Source of the DNA: Chiayiivirga flava
GTDB lineage: Bacteria > Pseudomonadota > Gammaproteobacteria > Xanthomonadales > Xanthomonadaceae
Length of the DNA stretch: 64,000 nucleotides
Direction: 5' to 3'
NCBI RefSeq assembly: GCF_014202825.1
Contig: NZ_JACHHP010000001.1
Location: 248,001 to 312,000 of the forward strand
The notes beneath the pieces are model-generated. The model ran no database searches. It was not told the origin of the DNA and saw nothing but the letters and a program-made list of their open reading frames with translations. Every line of letters begins with the position of its first letter. Position 1 is the first letter of the stretch. The translations under genes were made by a program, and so were the position numbers. This document shows, piece after piece, positions 59,340 to 64,000 of this stretch.

Positions 59340-61340
59340 ATGACCAAGCCACCCCCGATGCCCACCCTGTCCTCGCTGCACGAGGCCGAGGACAGCAACC
59401 GCTCGGACAACCGCAGCTTCGCCGACGTGCTGGCGGTCCACATGAGCCGTCGTCGCCTGCTGCGCGGTGGCGCGTCGCTCGCCGCTGCGGGCCTTGTGGC
59501 AACGCCACTGGCGCAGGCAATGAGCCTGGGCTGGGATGCGGAGTACGGCGTGGCCGCAGGCCACAAGGCCATTCCGCGCAACATCGGCGCGCGGCCGGCG
59601 TTCCAGGCGATCGCGGTCAATCGCCTGGACACCGTCAGCGTGCCGCCGGGCTACAGCGCACGCACGTTCCTTGCGTGGGGCGAGCCGCTGTTCTCCGACG
59701 GCCCGGCCTACCTCGACGCCGGCCTCAACACCGCACAGGAACAGGCGCAGCAGATCGGCGCGCACCACGACGGCATCCACTACTTCCCGCTGCGCGCGCA
59801 GACGGGCGAGCGCCAGCGCGCGCTGATCGCGATGAACCACGAATACATCGATGCGCCCGTGCTGCATCCCGCAGGCTCGCTGGCCGAGGACGGCAGCCGC
59901 ACGCCCGAGCAGATCGCCAAGGAAATCGCCGCCCACGGCGTCAGCATCGTCGAGGTGCGCGAAACCGACGACGGGGTCTGGGAACAGGTCGACAGCAAGC
60001 GCAACCGCCGCATCACCGCCGCGACGCCGATGGAACTGTCGGGCCCGGTGCGCGGCCATGCGCTGGTCAAGACCGCCTACAGCCCGGACGGCACGGCCAC
60101 GCTCGGCACCGTCAACAACTGCGGCAGCGGCCGCACGCCGTGGGGCACCTACCTCACCACCGAGGAAAACTGGGCCGGCTACTTCGTCAACCGCGATGCC
60201 GAGCGCCCGCGCGAGCAGGCCCGCTACGGCGTGCCGACGGTCAACAGCAACTACCGCTGGGACTCCGCCGAACCGCGCTTCGACGCCACCACCAAGGCCG
60301 ACGACGCCACCGGCGACTACCGCAACAACCCCAACACCTTCGGCTGGATGGTGGAAATCGACCCGTACGCGCCGGCCGCGATCCCGGTCAAGCGCACCGC
60401 GCTCGGCCGCTTCGGCCACGAGGGCGCGATCTTCCCGCCGGCGCGCGTCTCGGCACCCGTCGTGGTGTACTCGGGCGACGACGCGAACAACGAATACATC
60501 TACAAGTTCGTGTCGAAGCGCGCCTACGTGCTGACCCCGCTGCTGCGCCCGGCGCCCGATGCGCTCGATGTCGGCACGCTCTACGTCGCGCGTTTCGACG
60601 ACGACGGCACCGGGCAGTGGCTCGCGCTGGACATCGCCGATCCCGCATTCCAGGCGGCCGCCGCGGCGGCCGGGGTCGAGTTCGCCGACCAGGCCGACGT
60701 GCTGGTCAACACCCGCCTCGCCGCCGACGTGGTCGGCGCCACGAAGATGGACCGCCCCGAATGGGGTGCCGTCGACCCGCTCACCGGCATGGTCTATTTC
60801 ACCCTCACCAACAACAGCGCACGCGTCGCCGAGGGCGTCGACGCCGCCAATCCGCGCGGTCCGAACCCGTTCGGCCACATCATCCGCTGGCGCGAGGACG
60901 GCGACCGCCACGAGGCGTTGCGCTTCGCATGGGACATCTACGTGCTGTCCGGCGCCGAGGGGGCCGGCGTGGTGCTGCCCGGCACGGCCGACGAGCGCCC
61001 GCTCGACGCCGACAACCTGCACGCGAGTCCCGACGGCCTGTGGTTCGACCAGGGCGGCCTGCTGTGGATCCAGACCGACATGAGCGGCAGCCAGCTCGGC
61101 GAAGGCCCGTTCGGCAACAACCAGATGCTGGCCGCGGATCCGGTGACCGGCGACATCCGCCGCTTCCTTGTCGGACCGGTCGGTTGCGAAGTCACCGGCA
61201 TCTGCAGCACACCCGACCTGCGCACGCTGTTCGTCAACATCCAGCATCCGACCGGCAGCTGGCCGGACGGCGGCGACGCGCGTCCGCGGTCGTCGACGGT
61301 CATCGTCACGAAGCACGACGGCGGCATCATCGGCACCTGA
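59340..61340 (+). CDS. PhoX-like phosphatase family protein (DUF839), Tat-exported
   Basis: The 666-aa protein carries a Tat signal: SRRRLLRGG at residues 36-44 followed by ASLAAAGLVATPLAQA. PhoX/DUF839 features include GTVNNCGSGRTPWGTYLTTEE, FGHEGAIFPPARVSAPVVVY and TKMDRPEWGAVDP, with acidic residues that could hold Ca/Fe. PhoX enzymes hydrolyse phosphate esters in the periplasm. The start is set by GGAG 10 nt upstream. A partial Pho-box half-site (CTGTCAC, 59230-59236) lies upstream, but the second half is poor. It is followed by a hairpin (61361-61388), DUF1800 and DUF1501. Confidence 0.88.
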   Translation: MTKPPPMPTLSSLHEAEDSNRSDNRSFADVLAVHMSRRRLLRGGASLAAAGLVATPLAQAMSLGWDAEYGVAAGHKAIPRNIGARPAFQAIAVNRLDTVSVPPGYSARTFLAWGEPLFSDGPAYLDAGLNTAQEQAQQIGAHHDGIHYFPLRAQTGERQRALIAMNHEYIDAPVLHPAGSLAEDGSRTPEQIAKEIAAHGVSIVEVRETDDGVWEQVDSKRNRRITAATPMELSGPVRGHALVKTAYSPDGTATLGTVNNCGSGRTPWGTYLTTEENWAGYFVNRDAERPREQARYGVPTVNSNYRWDSAEPRFDATTKADDATGDYRNNPNTFGWMVEIDPYAPAAIPVKRTALGRFGHEGAIFPPARVSAPVVVYSGDDANNEYIYKFVSKRAYVLTPLLRPAPDALDVGTLYVARFDDDGTGQWLALDIADPAFQAAAAAAGVEFADQADVLVNTRLAADVVGATKMDRPEWGAVDPLTGMVYFTLTNNSARVAEGVDAANPRGPNPFGHIIRWREDGDRHEALRFAWDIYVLSGAEGAGVVLPGTADERPLDADNLHASPDGLWFDQGGLLWIQTDMSGSQLGEGPFGNNQMLAADPVTGDIRRFLVGPVGCEVTGICSTPDLRTLFVNIQHPTGSWPDGGDARPRSSTVIVTKHDGGIIGT

Positions 61341-61360
61341 ACCGACGGTACAAGGATCTT

Positions 61361-61388
61361 CCGGCCCGCGCAGGGACGCGCGGGCCGG
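61361..61388. terminator. Hairpin after the PhoX-like gene
   Basis: A perfect 11-bp stem (CCGGCCCGCGC / GCGCGGGCCGG) with loop AGGGAC lies 20 nt after the stop codon. No T tract follows on the plus strand, so termination may be partial or Rho-assisted. Confidence 0.55.
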
Positions 61389-61460
61389 CCGGGGGGCAGG
61401 AATCCCGTCGGGTCGCGCCCGGCGTTTGCCGACGTGAGCGCGATGGGGATGCCGAGAGAA

Positions 61461-61476
61461 TGTGACGTTCGTCACA
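61461..61476. promoter_or_regulatory. CRP/Clp-type binding site
   Basis: TGTGACGTTCGTCACA fits the CRP consensus TGTGA-N6-TCACA exactly and is a 7-bp palindrome around TT. It lies 57 bp before the DUF1800 ATG. A candidate promoter, TTGGCG (61480-61485), 18 bp, CACAAT (61504-61509), would put the site's centre near -48, a plausible activator position. In xanthomonads Clp is the CRP homologue and responds to cyclic di-GMP. Confidence 0.7.
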
Positions 61477-61532
61477 TATTTGGCGCGACGTCCCGCGTAA
61501 CGTCACAATTGGTTGCAATTCGGGGCGGGGCC

Positions 61533-63314
61533 ATGATCACTTCCGTTGCGGCGGTCGACGCCGCCGCGGCCAAGGGCGCTGCGCCCGGACCGCTGATTTT
61601 CCGCGACACCTTCGAATCGGACAGCGTCACCCCGCCCGGCGGCGACGGCCCGCCGCTGGCCGTCAAGGTAGTCAACAAGGCCGCGTACGGCCCGCGGCCC
61701 GGCGATGTGGCCGCGTTCGACGCGCTGGGTGCCACCGACAGCGACCGCCTCGAGGCCTGGGTCGAGCGCCAGATCGACCCGGACGCGATTCCCGACACTG
61801 CCTGCGACAACCGCGTCGCGGCGGCGGCCTACGCACCACTGTCGATGACCGTCCCCCAGCTGTGGGCCGAATACGTGCGCGGCGATTCCACCGACTGGCC
61901 GCAGCGCTACCACCCCACCGAAACCGCCTACTGCGTGAAGCTGATCCGCGCCCTCTACAGCGAGCGGCAGCTGTACGAGCTGATGGTCGATTTCTGGCAT
62001 TCGCACTTCAACGTGATGGGCTGGGAGTTCAACATCGCGCCCGTGTTCGCGCACTACGATCGCGACGTGATGCGCGGCATCGGCCCCGGCGGCAAACGCT
62101 ACGCGCTCGGCAACTTCCGCGCCCTGCTCGAACAGGTGGCCAAGGCGCCCGCCATGCTGATGTACCTGGACAACAAGTCCAGCAAGCGCGCCGGCTACAA
62201 CGAGAACTTCGCGCGCGAACTGTGCGAGCTGCACACGCTCGGCGCGGAGAATTACTACCCCGGCAACGACCCCGAGGTGGTGCCGCCGGGCGAAAACGGC
62301 GTCGCCGACGGCTACTGCGACAACGATGTCTACGAAGCCGCGCGCGCCCTCACCGGCTGGACCATGCGCGACGCGCACTGGGAATTTCCCGACGGTCCGG
62401 AATACGACACCGGCGAGTACATGTACTACGCCGGCTGGCACGACCCGGCGTCGAAATACTTCCTGCACAAGTTCTTCGCCGCGAACCGGCCGGCCGAAGT
62501 CGACGGCAAGCAGGTGTTCGACCTGCTCGCCGCGCATCGCCTCACCGCACGGCACCTGTGCACCAAGCTGTGCCGGCGCTTCATCGGCGACACGCCGCCG
62601 CAGGCATTGATCGACGAGGCCGCGGAGGAATGGCAGGCGCACTGGCAGAGCGACGATCAGATCGCGCGCGTGATGCGGATCATCCTGACCTCCGACGCGT
62701 TCATGAGCACATGGGGCGAAAAGGTCAAGCGCCCGTGGGAGGCGCTGATGCACGCGATGCGCGCCACGTCCGCCGAATTCACCCCCCGGCTGCGGCCGGC
62801 CTCGGGCTGGGACGCGTACGTCGACTTCAACGACCGCGTGTCCGCCACCGGCAACGGCCCGTTCCGCTGGCCCACGCCCGACGGTTTTCCCGACACGATG
62901 CAGAAATGGCAGAGCGTGAGCCCGCTCTCGCAGACCTGGCGCTTCGTCTCGCGCCTGCTGGAAATGCGCGACACCGGCAGCGGCGACACGCCGTTTTTCC
63001 TGCACGTGGAGCAGGTCACCAAGGCCTCGCTCACCGCCGGCAACCGCAGCGCCGCGGCCATCGTCGATTTCTGGATCGGGCGCGTGTACGGCTATCCGAT
63101 CGACGCCGGTCGCCGCCAGCAACTGGTCGATTTCCTGCGCCAGAACGCCGCCGCCACGGCCACCCTCGATCTCGACGAGGACGACACCAATGCCGGCGTG
63201 CCGCAGCACCAGGGCCGCTGGAACGGCAACAACCTCAGCCGCCACTACACCATCGCCCGCCTGCGCGCGACGGTGGCGCTGCTGCTGATGCTGCCCGAAT
63301 TCTTCCACCGCTGA
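61533..63314 (+). CDS. DUF1800 family protein
   Basis: The protein has 593 aa from ATG 61533 (MITSVAAVDAAAAKG); a longer frame from 61434 overlaps the CRP-type site and is rejected, but the N-terminus is uncertain and no clear signal peptide is seen. Recognisable DUF1800 features: FWHSHFNV, MLMYLDNKSSKRAGYNENFARELCELHTLG, YEAARALTGWT, and LCRRFIGDTPP. The function is not known; proteins of this family are usually paired with DUF1501 proteins, as here (10 bp downstream), and are thought to be exported together. Confidence 0.88.
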   Translation: MITSVAAVDAAAAKGAAPGPLIFRDTFESDSVTPPGGDGPPLAVKVVNKAAYGPRPGDVAAFDALGATDSDRLEAWVERQIDPDAIPDTACDNRVAAAAYAPLSMTVPQLWAEYVRGDSTDWPQRYHPTETAYCVKLIRALYSERQLYELMVDFWHSHFNVMGWEFNIAPVFAHYDRDVMRGIGPGGKRYALGNFRALLEQVAKAPAMLMYLDNKSSKRAGYNENFARELCELHTLGAENYYPGNDPEVVPPGENGVADGYCDNDVYEAARALTGWTMRDAHWEFPDGPEYDTGEYMYYAGWHDPASKYFLHKFFAANRPAEVDGKQVFDLLAAHRLTARHLCTKLCRRFIGDTPPQALIDEAAEEWQAHWQSDDQIARVMRIILTSDAFMSTWGEKVKRPWEALMHAMRATSAEFTPRLRPASGWDAYVDFNDRVSATGNGPFRWPTPDGFPDTMQKWQSVSPLSQTWRFVSRLLEMRDTGSGDTPFFLHVEQVTKASLTAGNRSAAAIVDFWIGRVYGYPIDAGRRQQLVDFLRQNAAATATLDLDEDDTNAGVPQHQGRWNGNNLSRHYTIARLRATVALLLMLPEFFHR

Positions 63315-63324
63315 GGTGCGCGCC

Positions 63325-64000
63325 ATGGACCGCAATCGTCGCGACTTCCTCAAGGGCTGCGCCGCCGCCGGGCTCGGCGCCGGCTGCGGACGCGCCTTCG
63401 CCTTCTTCGATCCGTTCGTGACCACCGGCGGCAAGGCGGCGGGCAACAACGTCATCGTGTCCCTGTTCCTGCGCGGCGCGATCGACGGCCTGCACCTGGT
63501 CGTGCCGTACTCGGGTGCCGAACGGACTGCCTACGAGGTCAAGCGCGGGCCGGCGAACCTCGCGATTCCGACCGAGCGCCTGCGCCGCATCGGCACCTCG
63601 CCGTGGGCCTGGCACCCGCGCGCTGGTGGCGGCACCGGCGACGGCGTCGGCACCGCACCGAAGTGGCTGCAGAAGCTCTACGACGCCAACCGTCTGGGCA
63701 TCGTGCACGCCACCGGCATGCCCACGCCGAACCGCAGCCATTTCGAATCGCAGGCGATGATGGAAATGGGCACGCCCGGCTCCACCGGCAGCAGCAGCGG
63801 CTGGCTCGCGCGCTACCTCACTGCCGCCACCGGACTGCCGAACCCGCTGATCGCGCCGGCGATGGGCTTCTCCGGCAACCTGCAGACCAGCCTCATCGGC
63901 CTCGATTCGGCGGTAAGCCTTGCCAATGCGCAGAGTTTCCGCGTCGACGGTTTCCACTGGGGCTGGAACGAGTCCAACACCGATCTGTCCGGCCACCAGG
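63325..64000 (+). CDS. DUF1501 family protein, truncated by window end
   Basis: An open frame from ATG 63325 (GAGGTG 7 nt upstream) continues to the end of the window; at least 225 residues are visible. It opens with a Tat signal (NRRDFLKGCAAAGLGAG), then VIVSLFLRGAIDGLHLVVPY and HATGMPTPNRSHFESQAMME, both hallmarks of DUF1501 (sulfatase-like fold). It is probably periplasmic and translated together with DUF1800. The rest of the gene is outside the window. Confidence 0.9.
   Translation, partial: MDRNRRDFLKGCAAAGLGAGCGRAFAFFDPFVTTGGKAAGNNVIVSLFLRGAIDGLHLVVPYSGAERTAYEVKRGPANLAIPTERLRRIGTSPWAWHPRAGGGTGDGVGTAPKWLQKLYDANRLGIVHATGMPTPNRSHFESQAMMEMGTPGSTGSSSGWLARYLTAATGLPNPLIAPAMGFSGNLQTSLIGLDSAVSLANAQSFRVDGFHWGWNESNTDLSGHQ

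Overview
The window is GC-rich chromosomal DNA from a gammaproteobacterium. The gene set and order (rpsF-rpsR-rplI-dnaB-alr, initiator tRNA-rimP-nusA-infB-rbfA-truB, tpiA-secG-tRNA-Leu-nuoA-N, yfhM-pbpC, the NAD-linked 'large' glutamate dehydrogenase, and a short 118-aa NuoA with a GTG start) point to the Xanthomonadales (Lysobacteraceae/Xanthomonadaceae: Xanthomonas, Lysobacter, Luteimonas and relatives). This is inferred from gene content and synteny; no database search was possible. Most of the window is core genome. The most unusual parts are the left edge, one four-gene envelope cassette, and the intergenic repeats.

Layout. 1-984: two small leftward genes separated by a structure that fits an integron attC recombination site, so the left edge looks like part of a gene-cassette array, or a relic of one. 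985-3964: a wax ester synthase/diacylglycerol acyltransferase-like protein and a DNA photolyase. 4101-11520: alpha-2-macroglobulin-like lipoprotein (yfhM) and penicillin-binding protein 1C (pbpC), split by a REP-like inverted repeat pair. 11525-18082 (leftward): TPR/GGDEF protein, alr, dnaB, the S6-S18-L9 ribosomal genes and an IscA-type protein; two DnaA boxes lie upstream of dnaB. 18337-21512 (rightward): patatin-like phospholipase, phasin, and a membrane-anchored Mrr-type nuclease-fold protein. 21562-28143 (leftward): truB, rbfA, infB, nusA, rimP and initiator tRNA. 28506-43952 (leftward): the complete 14-gene complex I operon nuoA-N, interrupted by three intergenic inverted repeats. 44354-45768: tRNA-Leu(GAG), secG, tpiA. 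45824-50250 (leftward): cupredoxin-like protein, GGDEF-EAL sensor, DUF3034 protein and a lipoprotein truncated haemoglobin. 50535-51344: a short-chain dehydrogenase. 51371-53790 (leftward): nadK, xdhC and a MocA-like nucleotidyltransferase. 54171-59111: large NAD-glutamate dehydrogenase. 59340-64000 (rightward): a Tat-exported PhoX-like protein, a DUF1800 protein and a truncated DUF1501 protein, with a perfect CRP/Clp-type palindrome ahead of DUF1800.

How the parts fit together. The nuo operon makes NADH:quinone oxidoreductase. The rim-nus-inf and ribosomal clusters serve translation and transcription. yfhM/pbpC and alr serve the cell envelope. WS/DGAT, phasin and patatin suggest turnover of stored lipid or polyhydroxyalkanoate. 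Two separate cyclic-di-GMP proteins, plus a CRP/Clp-type site, suggest c-di-GMP signalling to the envelope. Start codons were chosen from family length, signal peptides and Shine-Dalgarno sequences, and alternatives are stated. Long antisense reading frames produced by the high GC content were left out.
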